Positions 33,486-45,676 of a stretch of 64,000 nt of DNA are shown in pieces. Numbering within the stretch: position 1 is the stretch's first letter; every line of letters begins with the position of its first letter. The stretch covers positions 372,001 through 436,000 of the forward strand of contig BGZK01000082.1 of assembly GCA_005406025.1 (NCBI GenBank). The letters are read 5' to 3'. Made by a program: the position numbers and the translations under genes. Source of the DNA: Eumeta japonica (Eukaryota > Arthropoda > Insecta > Lepidoptera > Psychidae). The notes beneath the pieces are model-generated. The model was not told the origin of the DNA, ran no database searches, and saw only the letters and a program-made list of their open reading frames with translations.

Positions 33486-34532
33486 ATATGGAATCGATCA
33501 TGCATATTTCCGCAAATGCTCATAATCTCCTTTATTTTTAGAACAGCTTTGCCAAAGAAACCCTAGTCACTGAAGTAGCCGTTTCTGAGCAAAAAATAGT
33601 TATAGACGTAATCGCGTAAACATACAAATTACAAATCGTAGCACTTAGTAACACGATGCGCTCGCTCAAACCTCATTATTCGAATCTCGGGACAGCAGGT
33701 GCCGACTACCGCCGCGAGCGGGCCAATGTCTAGGAAGCCCATCCGTTCGTGCGGCTTTAGAGTTTTAGGTATTTTGTTATAAAGTGTTTTTGAAACTAAG
33801 ATTGTGTGTGTTTAATATTGAAGTGTTACAATGCCTTTCACTGTTATAAAATATGCAAATAGGTTTTATTGTTGGGGAATTTGCAGAGGTGATATTTCTG
33901 AGGATTTAAAATTTTATAGTGAAACTTACTCTGACAGTCAACAATCTGTGAATCCAAGAGTAAAATTGCGTGCTGCTTATCGTTTACGCGATAATTTGCC
34001 TATATGGTGCTACAAATTTGTCTAGGCGATCACCGTGGTGGTCATACGTCTGAAATCTCTTCATATCTAGAAGAACGTATATTGAATTTTCTAAAAGATT
34101 CCCGACAGTAAGTAGCAGGCAAGCGGACAGGCGCTTTCGCGTTTCACACAACAGTACTACGCTATTAAAAAAATATAACAGACGTATATTCTACATTCAA
34201 AATATGCACGCTCTTTTGCTGCGTGATTACGGCTAACGTACAACATCAGCATCACTGACAACATCAAGTATCATTCGCAGGTAAGAGATTAGATAATATC
34301 TTTAAAAATAATACATCACATAGCCCGATCGTCACGAGCCCGAGCGCGGGCCGGCGGTGCGTGGGTGTGTAGGCGCCATCTGGCCGAGCATTTCTTAGGC
34401 TTTTCTCTATAATATATTATTTATAAACATATTGTCATTGATATGTATTTTTTTAGTTACTTTGGCAAAGTTGTTTTAAAAAAGGAAGAGGTTATGAATA
34501 TTTGCGGAAAGACGTATGATCGATTCCATCCT
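33486..34532. mobile_element. ~1.05-kb element with ~70-bp terminal inverted repeats
   Basis: 33486-33556 and 34460-34532 are inverted copies of each other; matching blocks include 'ggaatcgatcat', 'tttccgcaaat', 'cataa.ctc' and 'ctttgccaaag', diverged at several positions. Internally there are CG-rich flanks (about 33655-33760 and 34325-34400) around a short ORF at 33831-34025. A related end occurs at 1737. The length and the long terminal repeats suggest a non-autonomous cut-and-paste element; the superfamily is not identified. Confidence 0.6.
33831..34025 (+). CDS. Small ORF inside the inverted-repeat element, unknown
   Basis: A 64-codon ATG-initiated frame beginning MPFTVIKYANRFYCWGICRG and ending ...NLPIWCYKFV. 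The codon mix is unlike the surrounding AT-only frames, and a second frame directly after its stop stays open with GDHRGGHTSEISSYLEERIL-type sequence to about 34110. One frameshift would therefore extend the protein to about 90 residues. I do not recognise it. It may be a fragment of the parental transposase or a captured gene piece. It has no zinc-finger pattern, signal peptide or membrane segment. Confidence 0.35.
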   Translation: MPFTVIKYANRFYCWGICRGDISEDLKFYSETYSDSQQSVNPRVKLRAAYRLRDNLPIWCYKFV

Positions 34533-35064
34533 GTATATATTGTTACGAAATTAACCTATCGGGAGTTTGAAGATTGAGATTGGATGAAAGGAAACACACG
34601 GAAAAGCAGTAGGCAGATATTTAAAAACATAAAGTTACAATAAATCGCTACGTAACTAGTTAAACACTTGTCGTTGGTCGATTGATGAACGCATTGATGT
34701 CAGAAATAAAACTCTTCGTCTGCGCGTCCGCATTTCACTATTTATACCCGCCGACCGGTTCTCTAAAATGTTTTTAATCATTCGTAACAATGAAAACATA
34801 CTACGTCTGATATAAACAAGATTTGTTGTCCCTCGAAAATTCCACCCCAGAATATAAATCCAATTAAAAATAAGATGTAAACACCGACCGAGGCATAAAC
34901 AGTGCGCGCGTGCCGGTTTGTTTATATTTACGGGATTCTATTCTTGGATATTTTTTTTATAGTGGTATTATTTTACAAAATCATTTTTTAATTTGCGGGC
35001 GCAGTTCAATACAATATGTATGGACGTAAGTTTTATTTCGTTGAATGGAAAAACATATCTCAGT

Positions 35065-35190
35065 ATTTTATTTAAAAATTGCCATTTGTTAGGTCGCTAA
35101 ATTCATCTAAATATTTTAATTAAATAGCATCATCTGTTAGATTATAAAATTTATATCAGTATTTAATGAAAGAGTGTCATCTGTATATAT
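35065..35190 (-). repeat. Minisatellite units in inverted orientation
   Basis: About three diverged units of the 31.7-kb minisatellite on the opposite strand ('atatctcagtattttattta', 'catctgttagat', 'tcagtatttaatg'). Together with the direct array they bracket the 32.5-35.0 kb interval. Confidence 0.55.
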
Positions 35191-35205
35191 ATGTTTAAGC
35201 TTATT

Positions 35206-36430
35206 TCGCTCATATAAGCCAAATACCACCGACTTACTCATTACGAGGTCTCCGAAACTATAGGTCCGACTGACGAATTTTGGCATAGATACACTTGTCA
35301 GGGCATAGACGCTCACTATGAACGGATTTTATGCAAGTCCTATATATAAAAAAAAAACTATGTGTGGTTTTATGAAACCACGCTAAAAGTGAAACTTATT
35401 TTCATATCGTAGACATTAAACTAATAATTTTTGGAATAATATTTCATTAAGGGTATTGAAATCGCATCATCCATTTTAATTTTATTTTTCGAAAATTGGA
35501 ATGATAATGGGAAATGATAAAAGTAGATTAGTTTTCAAGTAATATTTTATTCAACTCTGTGTTTTAGGATACTTTTAATTCTTAACAATTATTTAGGTGC
35601 TTTACAAACATTAACGCTTGCATTTTGACGATATCTACGGCATCGTTCCGCGTTTAGTTGCTTTTGATGTAAAAGTTTTTCTGTAACCACATTTTCAGAT
35701 ACAGGCTCACCACTTTGAACGGTGCTAGTACTCGGCATGGCACCAAGATCTTTTTTCCTTTTTCTATAAGCACGTACTCTGTCAGCGTTCTGTTTTTTAC
35801 GGCGTGAAATTAATTCATCGTCATTCATTTTTGCATTATTCTTCACTTATTCCTCGATGATCAGTTTTTCGAACTCACCAGGTGTGTCTTTGCTCACCAA
35901 AAGCAAATAAATAACACTATTCACATTAAACACTAATAACACCAAACAAAATAACGTGGAGCACTAGCGCAAATGAGTAATAATCTGTACTATGGAGTGT
36001 ATTCGCTGTGAGCGCAAAATTACTAATACTATAGCATTAAAGATGTATAGTGTGTATATGAATCCTGACAGCGCCACCTAAAGGGAGTATTGGTACTATT
36101 ACACTGTACTGAACACAATACTCGCTTATTTTCTACGTAGTATAGGTAACTTCGCCCGTCCACATAACTCCGCCCATCCCTATTGAATACTCTATACACT
36201 ACACGGTCAGCTGATACGAACTATAGGCGCCGCCATATTGGCCTTGACTGCTCTGACGAGCAGTGGAAGGGAGTGCCTTTCACTTTACCCCTACTCTGCG
36301 GCCGACTGTAATGCGACATGCAAACGCAGACGAAAAAGTTTGAGACGATGTAATAAAAGTTTCACTTTAAAAATCTGTCTACGCGGGCGGAGCCACGGGC
36401 AAAAGTCAGTATATACTATATATAGTACAT
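35206..36430 (-). mobile_element. Possible Helitron-like element fragment
   Basis: Inverted 'agtttcactttt' strings occur at about 35384-35397 and 36358-36369, next to 'gtggttttatgaaaccac' on one side and a CG-rich 'tctacgcgggcggagc' on the other. Both contexts are ones I recall from lepidopteran Helitron-type insertions. The ORF at 35589-35828 lies inside. The boundaries and class are inferred; no helicase or Rep motif is present. Confidence 0.35.
35589..35828 (-). pseudogene. Truncated basic-repeat ORF, Helitron-type N-terminus
   Basis: A 79-residue frame from the ATG at 35828. It contains two copies of a short basic pattern, NADRVRAYRKRKKD near the start and NAERCRRYRQ near the end, separated by a Ser/Thr/Glu-rich linker. 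Repeated 'AxRxRxYRxR' motifs are found at the N-termini of insect Helitron proteins ahead of the helicase-like region. Nothing corresponding to the rest of such a protein follows downstream, so this is a fragment. An unrelated small basic protein cannot be ruled out. Confidence 0.4.
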
Positions 36431-36532
36431 GGTGAAGAGAGTTGAGAGTTTGTATACTTGGATAGTCTGCTTATAAATGACGGTAGGCATGATATTGATG
36501 GAATCGAATGCGGAAATAAAATGAAAAGGGCC

Positions 36533-36664
36533 CTACTTGTTTTCTTAATAGTAAGTGTCCCACAATAATTGCGTTTGACTAACTGTGATCTTTGATCTAC
36601 TTGTTTTCTTAATAGTACCTAAGTGTCCCACAATAACTGCGTTTGACTAACTGTGATCCTTGAT
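36533..36664 (+). repeat. Tandem duplication, 64 + 68 bp
   Basis: 36533-36596 and 36597-36664 are near-identical, both starting 'ctacttgttttcttaatag' and ending 'ctgtgatc.ttgat'. The second copy has a 4-bp insertion. The high similarity implies a recent duplication. It lies just upstream of a LINE remnant. Confidence 0.9.
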
Positions 36665-36694
36665 CTGTACGATATTGAAAGTTGAATATGGCAG

Positions 36695-37105
36695 AACAAA
36701 AATTAAAACGGAATCAATGCAGTGGCGATGCTCCCTGCGTAGTATTTGTGGAGTGTCTTTGAAAGATAGACGTAGGAAGTGATGTCACAGAGCGGTGTGG
36801 TTTGAAAAAATATGTAGTGGCTGAAATAGAAAAAGGTGTTGTGATTTGGCGATCTAGAAACAATGAATGAAGGTAGACCGACAAAACAAATTTATATAGT
36901 GAATATGTGTGTGCTGGAAAGGATGGCAAGGGTCGCCATAGAAAATAGTGTGCAGACCAAATTGGTGGTGTATTAAAAAAGAGACAACTTTTTGGCACAC
37001 AAATCCGAAGAACTTGCATGAAAAGATTGATGGACATCGGTGAAGCAAGAGGGATATGCAAAGGTCTTATCATGTGGAAAACTAGTCTCTACCCTTCTAG
37101 AAAAT
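36695..37105 (+). pseudogene. LINE C-terminal remnant ('WFGHLERM ... KKGQ' family)
   Basis: Across three frames: 'LRSICGVSLKDRRRKSDV' (about 36731-36785), 'FGDLETMNEGRPTKQIY' (about 36845-36895), 'KGRGRP-K'-like basic sequence, then 'KKRQLFGTQIRRTCMKRLMD' (about 36976-37035) and EARGICK (to about 37060). This matches the C-terminal tail of a LINE protein found in very high copy in Lepidoptera ('WFGHLERM..NRLTKQIY', 'SYxDQIGxVLKKGQ', 'RACMKRLMxVxEAR'). Several frameshifts and stops. The opposite-strand open frame of 119 codons here is an antisense artefact. Confidence 0.75.
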
Positions 37106-37109
37106 AGGA

Positions 37110-40100
37110 ATGAATTTATAATTACAATAATAAAATAATTTGTCTTGCTTACACCCTCATGGAACTTCTATTACATCTTAAAATTATACTCTCATTCTTA
37201 TCTTTAATAGAAAATAGGTATTACGTTGTTGCAAAAAGAAATGAAAAAACTTAAATTTTAATACACATAGTTTTATTACAATACAATAGATAATACATAA
37301 TGAAGCAAATACACCAAGATTTATTTCTACACATTTATTTATTAGCGTGACAATTACTATTCTAGTATATAGAAATTAAGTGTAACATAGTGTAGACATG
37401 AAGTAACAGTAAAATTCTGTTCAATCTTTACTATATAGAAAACTTATCAAAGATGAGATTTTTACAAAATCTTTACAAAAAGGTTTTAATATTTGATGAG
37501 AATAAATTGACCAATTTCTCAGATAAACTTTAATCAAAGTTATTATTGGATATTCTTTTTGAAACATATTATTGTAAATATTTTAATGTATATATTACTA
37601 TGATTAATACACCATAAAATACTGTGCGTTGCATTTTCATGCGATTTTGTAATATATTCTGAGCATGATTTTAAAATTGTAAAACATAATACCTACAAAT
37701 AATATAAATGTCTTGGAAGAGCCGATAATCTAATATCTATTTATGATTTAGTTATCTATAAGCTGCTTACATAATATTGCTACTGTTAAATACAAGCAAC
37801 CGACTTTAACCAAAAATTTGTCTATAATATAAATTTTGGTTAAAGCAATATTTAGATTTGAGAAATATTTAATTTATTGTAAGATATTCAGAAAACCATA
37901 TAGTAAATATAACCAAGAATAACATTTAACCAAGGCATTATATTTTTTTCTAAAATTATTTTAGACCCTCAAATGAGACATATTTAACTGTAGCATGTGA
38001 CTTCAATCTAAGCAATATTATGAATTCAGCAAGGTATTCAAAAGATAAATGAATCATTATCTTCATAAAAAACATCTTATTGAAACAATAGAAGAAATAA
38101 ATTTTTATAATGTATAATAGCATAAAATCTAAGATACAAAAAATTACAAAATTCCCATGATGATATCTTATCAATAAATAAACTTTGCCATTCGCTGTCT
38201 TTAGCAATATGAAAAATAGTTTCTCATACAACCCTCTCATTCCCGTGGATTACATTTGATAAGTACACATTATGATCTTACACTAGGCGATGTTATATTC
38301 GTTTAGTGAATTTCTTTGTTTAAAGCTACTTTTCTCTTTTAGATATTTTAGTTTATTTGATATATACCACTAAACCTTTTTCAGTTGTTTCACAGCCTTT
38401 TAAGTCTTGGATGTTCGTAGTTTGTTTGATTTGAAGCATCCTTTATAATCCGAGCAATTCATAAACTATTTCACGATTATATAATAACTAATTTTAACAA
38501 ACAATCACTATTGTTACACAATGATAAAATTGGTAATAACATTCTTTAGAATAATAAAATGCTTTCTTAAACCAATATCTATAAGGCACTGTTATCGAGG
38601 GTAAGAATAAAAACCAGTTGAGATAGAAGTCTGAATACCGCATCTAATATTCCAAAAGATCCAAAGCAAAATTTGCAAATACACTAGGGTTAAATCAAAC
38701 TGGTTCATGTCACTACTCATACGTTTAAAAGTTGTATCTAAAAAAATATATGCTAGAATGGTACATATATTGTATTCATTGTAGTGATTCTATAGTAATA
38801 AGTACTGTATAGTATTTATTGTACTAATTGTAGTATAATAAGTACAATACTTATTGTAGTAAATTCACATGCATGGGCTGATGATTAAATTGTACCACTC
38901 AAAACTGAACATCGTGGGTATTTAAAGAATGTGCAAACGAATATTGTTCAAAATAAATTTTGTTGGATTGATTTATAAAGCTGTTCTATAATTCTTTTTC
39001 AGATCTTTAACACAAATATTCCAAAAGTCAGAAGGCCAGTAGACCCAAAATTTTCGTCTTCAGAAGCTAATACGCCTCACAATACCTGAGAGAAAAAGTC
39101 ACCTCTAATACATTTTTAAATACCCATCCACACTCCACAACAATGGAGTGTGCAAAAGATCGTACCACGAATTTCACATATAAGAAGATATCGCTAACAA
39201 GTCTCTACAACGTCATAGTGTCTTAGACACGACCATTATCTGTACACTTTCAACGGAATTGATTAAAAAATGGCGGATTTATAAAGCTGTGACATAAGGA
39301 CAGTCATGACGAAACTATGTGGTCCGTTTTTTGCTTTTGGCTATGGCAGTTTAAAAACTGTACAAGCGTGTTTAATATAACTACATTAGTGAACTAGAAA
39401 TGTTTAAACTGTCGCAAAACGATGTTGATGTTTGCATTAGGCTTGACATACAAGTACAAAACTACACAATTAACTACTAAAAGAGCTACTTGCATTTGTT
39501 TGAAATAAAGCAAAAAATCCATCCAGGAATTTAAAATTTTTTAGAATCTCGGTAACGTTAAATGTATGAGGTGTGAAGGATCGTCGAAAATTTAGTATGA
39601 TTGGAAAGTTTTCAAAACAGAATTTAAATAAGCCAAAAAACCGTGTATTTTTAAGTGAGGTGAACCAATGATCTGAAAAGATAATTGTTCAACAGAAGTT
39701 GTAGGAAGCGATGGATATGTGGAACTTCTTCCCAGCGGTTTAGTTATGCTGGTGATTGAGTAGGCAGTACAACAACATGCTAATAACAAGTAATTTGAAT
39801 TAAAAATTCAAACTTTTTTCACATCATTTACTTATATATAATGTTCGTTGTTTACATTAACTATGCGAATGGCTATCTTCAACATTCAAAAAAATAGTTT
39901 ATCTGTTATTTGTATTTTTTATCATAGCAAACGAACAGGTATATTATATATATTTATATACAAACGTGAATATGAATCTCGGATGATAAAAGTGCACAAC
40001 AATTTGGGAATGTTTGATGTAAAAGTCTTATGTTGGCCTTATATTTTTAAGTTGTTAACAACTACAGTTAGCGTTTCTTTGCCTTCCATTCATATAAAAA

Positions 40101-40260
40101 AATGGCCTTCCAGAATTCAACAGTGAGATTATCTACAGTATACATTTTATTTACCTTTGTTGCATATTAAAAAAAAATATGTAATTTAACTTATTGTATT
40201 CTGATTACATTTCACTGGGTCCTTCTATTATTCTATTACTGATAAGTATCTATCTTTTTC
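37110..40260. other. Featureless AT-rich intergenic stretch
   Basis: No gene, recognisable transposon or strong structure. Around 38780-38860 there is a run of near-palindromic 'ataagtact...agtacaatactta' low-complexity sequence. Confidence 0.6.
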
Positions 40261-40269
40261 TTATTCTAT

Positions 40270-40779
40270 TTATGCTTCATCAGAGTAGGCTTTTTCTTTG
40301 TACAACCGTAGAAATCTCGTAGCATCTAATAATCTTGATCGAATTATACATTTATAATCAATTTTCAGTCGTTTCATTAGTCTTTCTTTTGTTGAAATTT
40401 GGTCTATGTCATGTATGTTTGTTACGAATTCCTCTTTTTCAAGCAGGTATGATAAGGACGGATCTATTTTGCTTAAATTTTTCTGTTCTAATTTGAACCT
40501 AGTTACAATCTGGAAGTAAATTGTAATATAGAAGCTGTGTAGAGATAATGAAAATTAGAAATTTCGTCAACAGATGGAATGTTAGTAAAGGCGCTTTATC
40601 GTTTCGTTTTTCGTTCGAAAAAAAATCGTATTCAATTGGAAATTCAATCGAGTTTCGACAAGCCTCAATCGAATCTTTAAAGTTTGACACAAACTGAACA
40701 ACTTCTCTAAATTCAATATTCAAAGATCCACAAACCCTTGTATCTCGTTCGCACTTAAAACGGGAATTAGACTTTTTTT
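40270..40779 (-). pseudogene. Unrecognised decayed coding stretch, or exon(s)
   Basis: Two adjacent minus-strand frames look protein-like rather than AT noise. The first (about 40779-40499) includes CERDTRVCGSLNIEFREVV and SNFKDSIEACRNSIEFPIEY; the second (from 40509, 80 codons including TAA) includes FKLEQKNLSKIDPSLSYLLE and CIIRSRLLDATRFLRLYKEK. They overlap and are joined by a single frameshift near 40510-40545; alternatively 'ttacttccag|att' could be a splice acceptor for the second. No good donor lies between. Both are charged and well mixed. I do not recognise the family. It could be a dead retrocopy, a transposon ORF, or a terminal exon of an unknown gene. Confidence 0.4.
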
Positions 40780-40799
40780 TTTATGATATTAATAAAACA

Positions 40800-43700
40800 T
40801 ACCTATAGTTACATTACATAGGCAAAGCTTTTGCATAATTTAAGTATGTCACAAGGGTTATAATTATAGCTTTCCTTCAGTTTAGGTCAAGTATTAAATA
40901 GCTTCCAATATACTGCTTTAATTCGTAACAATATCTATGAAATTAAATATATGATTCCGTATGCACATAATTTTGTTGCCATACTTTTCTCACAAATTTT
41001 ATCCATGTAGATTTCCTCTAGTAAAGGTCCATTCGTAAAATATATTACAAAAAATGTATGCATTTCTGACGCTTTATATGTGTCACATATCATTCGGTAC
41101 TCTACCTATATAGTAATAATTTTACGATAAGTCACATAAAACAAAGTTGTTATTAGTATAACAGTAAACTCTTGGCATCCTTTAATTAGTAAACTCTTAA
41201 ATTCCTTCATTCAACAAATCGAATTATTAAGTTTAACAAATTATTATGAACGTAACCGTTGAAATGTACATAACTTAATGAATTTTTAATTGCAAAATTG
41301 TCCTGAAAATATGTCATTGTGAGAAGTACACCGAAAAAAATTAGTAGAACAATTTCTTTTTTGGTCGACATTCATTCTAAATTGCTTTCTTAATAGTTGA
41401 GATTTTTCCTAGCACATATTTTAACGGTGTTATTAGATTTGTGCGAACACTAACTTCCATGTCAGATGTCATCATACTAAGCGCAATTACCCCCACCCTA
41501 TGCATCTTTTTTTTGCAAAAATATTCTTATAGAAGATCCCTAATCCATTTTCTGATTTTATAATTTTACCATTAAAAATAAACTTGTAGAATAATTATCC
41601 AGGGCTTTAATGTTATATTTTATTAATAAGCCGTACTGCACTATTGTTCAAGTGGGGTACGCTGTGACATCATTGACTCAAACGCTAAAATACTATTTTC
41701 GCCAGTAAGAAAGAATATCTATTCGGATTTTTGGTTATAAAAATCTAACAATTGAATGTAACCATGAGCAGTAATATTTTCCTCGTTTGTTTGTGAAGTA
41801 GGTTTAAATACAACAATAATTTAGCAAAGAATCATATTTGCCATTTAAAATAGCTATATAATATAAGCTTATCTCCATCTGCAAGCATTATCAATCACAA
41901 TTAATTCGTTTTTTGATTCCTTAACTAAAAAAATAAAAAATGGGTCGCCTTGTATATGATAAACAACCAGTATCAAGGAATGGAGATTTATAACCATATA
42001 TATATATATATAAATATATTTACAAGTTTTCCATTGAATTTCTTTTTTTACAATACCAAAAAAATGTTACAAAAAATCACTCTCTAAACGTTATATAGAT
42101 CTATTCCATTATGAAGTATCATTTTAGCAATGAAAATTATATAATCCCTATATTTTGGTTTCATTTAAGGATTTTTTTTATCGATATAAAAATTAGTAAC
42201 AATCCATCGACTTACACAAAGTTTTTGTAGATTGTCTCTTCGTCAGTGGCACTTTTAAAGTTAACTGTATCTAATACAGCGTTTGGTCTTAAAGCTAGAA
42301 TGTGATCTGTGTTGTTGATCTTGAAGACCCAATTTTCTCAATGTAATTATATTACAAGTTCGTGTGGGATCATATTTGACTAGATGTTATTTACACGACT
42401 TATTTAATCTGCCCTGTATGATTATGTTTTTTTTTTTTATAAACAAAAACCTAAACACACTGTTAACTATGGTTTAGATCTGAAATTTTCTTGTCCTATC
42501 TCTCTACATACTCGTTCTTTCACGATATTTAGCAAATAAATTGTATCAATTACTTAATAGAGAAACCCTTAATCTATAACTATTACATAATATTCATACA
42601 TTTTACGAAATTTAAAACCTAAATGCATAGAATATTAAATATTTAAAAAATATAACAATAATAATATTACTATAGAAAATAAACTATAAAATACATTTGT
42701 AACAGAAAATTATGTTTGTATTGTGTAGCAAATACAAAATCCTTAACATCACATGGTTTTGGAATACCGCTCGAAATGTTTTCATATCAATGTTATATTC
42801 TATATAATCAATAAAATATATTAACGAAAAGCATTTAGATTAATCAATAGGTTCTACAAACAACTTCCTAGGTACTGTTTCATAATTCCATGTTCAGACT
42901 GCAGATGAAGCGTGCCAAGTGAACACGGCATTACAAAAATTCGATAACATCGCCCGTAACATGGACTACTCATTAGACACTCATTAATGATTTAAGTAAA
43001 TAACTCTTAACAGAGTACTCAATTTAGTAGTTCGTCTAAATTGTAAATATAAGACAATTCTGAATGAAGACAGTGCATCTCTTGGTCACATTTAAAAATT
43101 ATTTGTGCAATAATTGTGAATTTGTATAGTGAATATAGTTTGGGATGTAGTTGCATTTAGTTCCGTTTTCAACATAAATTTTTAATACACGTGTAAACAG
43201 AATCTGCCTTTATTTACATAATATCGTGAGCTAGGCTTTCGATGGTGCATATCGTTGTATTTTGCATACATTAGAAACTGATTAAGGAACATTATTTAAC
43301 TTATAAGTGTATCTATAACGTATGTTAGCATTTCAATAAATAGGTCCGTTGATAAGTAAGAATTATGTTCAAACCGGTTACATAATTTAGCCCATCTAAA
43401 AAATTTAAAGTCTATAATTGGGCAAAGATTTAGGATGTACAAAAAAAAATACATAAAATATAAGTTATTGATTAAATTAAATGAAAAAACAAAAATGTGT
43501 ATACAGCATTCTTATTACCAAACAGACCAATACCGGAGAAAGGGCTTAACATACATTTGCTCAACTCTCCACTTTTACTTCTATAGTTGCATTTATTACA
43601 TTATATAAAATGCTTTGAGATGTTGCCAGTAAACATATATTTCGGCTTTTCTCAGATCTTTCCTAGCGTCTTTTTACCAGCTTCCTAAGAATCCTATGTT

Positions 43701-45235
43701 TAATATTATAACGTTAAATAGTAGCTGTATATTTTTCATTACTATACATTTCTTTTTAAACATCTTCATCCATATACAAAAGCGATCTAATTTGTAAATA
43801 CAATTTGATGACATTCTACAAATTTTACATAAATTGATATTTAATGGTTCGTCATTATTAACAAACAATGCTTTTGTACATATAAGCATGGACTATACAT
43901 TTTTTTAATAAAACCAACTCAATATCAATGACATAGACAATTGACTGTATATCACTCATTTTTTGGAAAAATATAAATTTACTTCAATCAAATGAATTAG
44001 AACATATAAAAGAACTAGCATCTTTATTAAGTTATCTAAGTCTTTATCATTAAAATAATGCTTTTTATTAAGTTGTTTAACAAATGATGTTAGTTCCCCT
44101 ATGGTGTAATACTGTTATAAATTGCTTGAAAAAATCACTAATTAGATTTTAACATCTCATTTTCATATGTTACAGTATACGCCACTAGTTTGCATTAACA
44201 TCTGAAGTAATTTAATATGGTGCAATTCCATTCAATAACATTTGTATTAAAAAATATCAATTTTTAATTTATTACAATGTCACTGTGAGAAAAAAACCAA
44301 AAATACTAATAAATTTCATATAAAAACATTCACTGTCTATATTTCAATCGCTTTCAATCATTGTCTTTAGTCTTTTTGTATTCCTACGATTTTTTTTTAT
44401 ATATTAGCCACTCTACCACTAGTGCAATCAAATTTTGGTGGTAGTATTTATGATCTTGTATGAGAAAGGAATATGGAGACAAAATGATTTTTTTTCTTAT
44501 ATTAAAGCGTAAAATGTTTTTATGATTTTGATTGAGATCAAGAAGATCATAATAGTATGTCAATAAATTCGATTTAATCAGTATAATTTATACTGAAGGT
44601 AATATACAATTACCTGTTACTTTATCACACTAGCCGCAGACTAGTGGAATTCATACACAGCGCATACATTTCCACAGACATTATAAACACGCATACATAT
44701 TGTATACATATACAATATTCCCAATATGGGTAGAATAACACTTTAAAACATACAGGAATAGTCTGTTTTTGGATTGATTTGGATTCATTATGTGAATTCA
44801 AAATCTATATATTTTTTTAATATTTCGAATAGTCAAAAACACTTATAACTTTGAAAACTTTCTAATCCTCTTTGTAAGTCTTATACTTTTTTTTACGAGT
44901 AACAAATGATTACTTTAAATTTATGAATAAATAAATAAATTTCAATTTTAATTAGAAATTTATAGCCATTCTAATCAAATTAATAGGTTCTTTTTTGAAA
45001 ATCTCTGTCTACATATTTATGGTAGTTAATACTTTAGCTAGTGTATAAACAAATATCATAAAACATAGAATTTTGCAAATGATAATTCCGAGATACCAAT
45101 TTTATAATGTTGCTATGAACAAGTGTGAACAGATGTGGTATGATTTGATACACGCATATAGAATGGCTCATTAAAAATGACAAATAGTAGTCTTCTGTTG
45201 TGAGGTGTTAATTCACCAAAATCTAGAATTAAATG
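40800..45235. other. Featureless AT-rich intergenic stretch
   Basis: Nothing supportable. There is a short (TA)n run at about 41997-42013 and many homopolymer A/T tracts. Confidence 0.6.
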
Positions 45236-45239
45236 CTTC

Positions 45240-45418
45240 CCAGCAACACGTGTTAACAAGCAGCATGCAATACACCGCTTAACCTTGGGTCTGTTTTTCC
45301 ACTAGGAATCACTATCTAACGAATCGAATATCGATTGTAGATATTAATGTCGATATTAGCGTGTGGGTTGTATGCTGCTTGTTGATACATGTTGCACACA
45401 AGCATCTAAATAATACTC
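45240..45418. mobile_element. MITE, family A copy 1
   Basis: An imperfect inverted-repeat element: 'aacaagcagcatgcaataca' at about 45256-45275 against the reverse complement of 45360-45390 ('...caacaagcagcatacaaccc'). The centre reads 'tgtttttccactaggaatca'. The same layout and centre occur at 54.66-54.85 kb. No ORF. Confidence 0.6.
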
Positions 45419-45608
45419 TTTTCACAAAGACTCTCGAGCACTTACTACCGAAGAAAATGGGGCACATTTTTGTGGTGTGACTAAAATAGTCATAAAACAT
45501 GGGACAAATCAAGACGTTACAATACTTTTGATTTTTTCTGTAAAACCTGCACGTCGCGCCTACTAACTGCAAGAATATACGAAGATCATTTCTACTTTAA
45601 AAACCCTT

Positions 45609-45662
45609 AGTAATATTATACTAATATTATAATAATATAATATTATAGTAATATTATAATAT
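45609..45662. repeat. AT-only near-palindromic tract
   Basis: Repeated 'taatatta' units in both orientations, capable of cruciform or hairpin folding, immediately left of the MITE at 45677. Confidence 0.7.
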
Positions 45663-45676
45663 TTGGAAAATCCAAA

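Noticed and set aside
36714..37073. 119-codon minus-strand open frame
   Set aside because: It is antisense to a clear LINE protein remnant on the plus strand.
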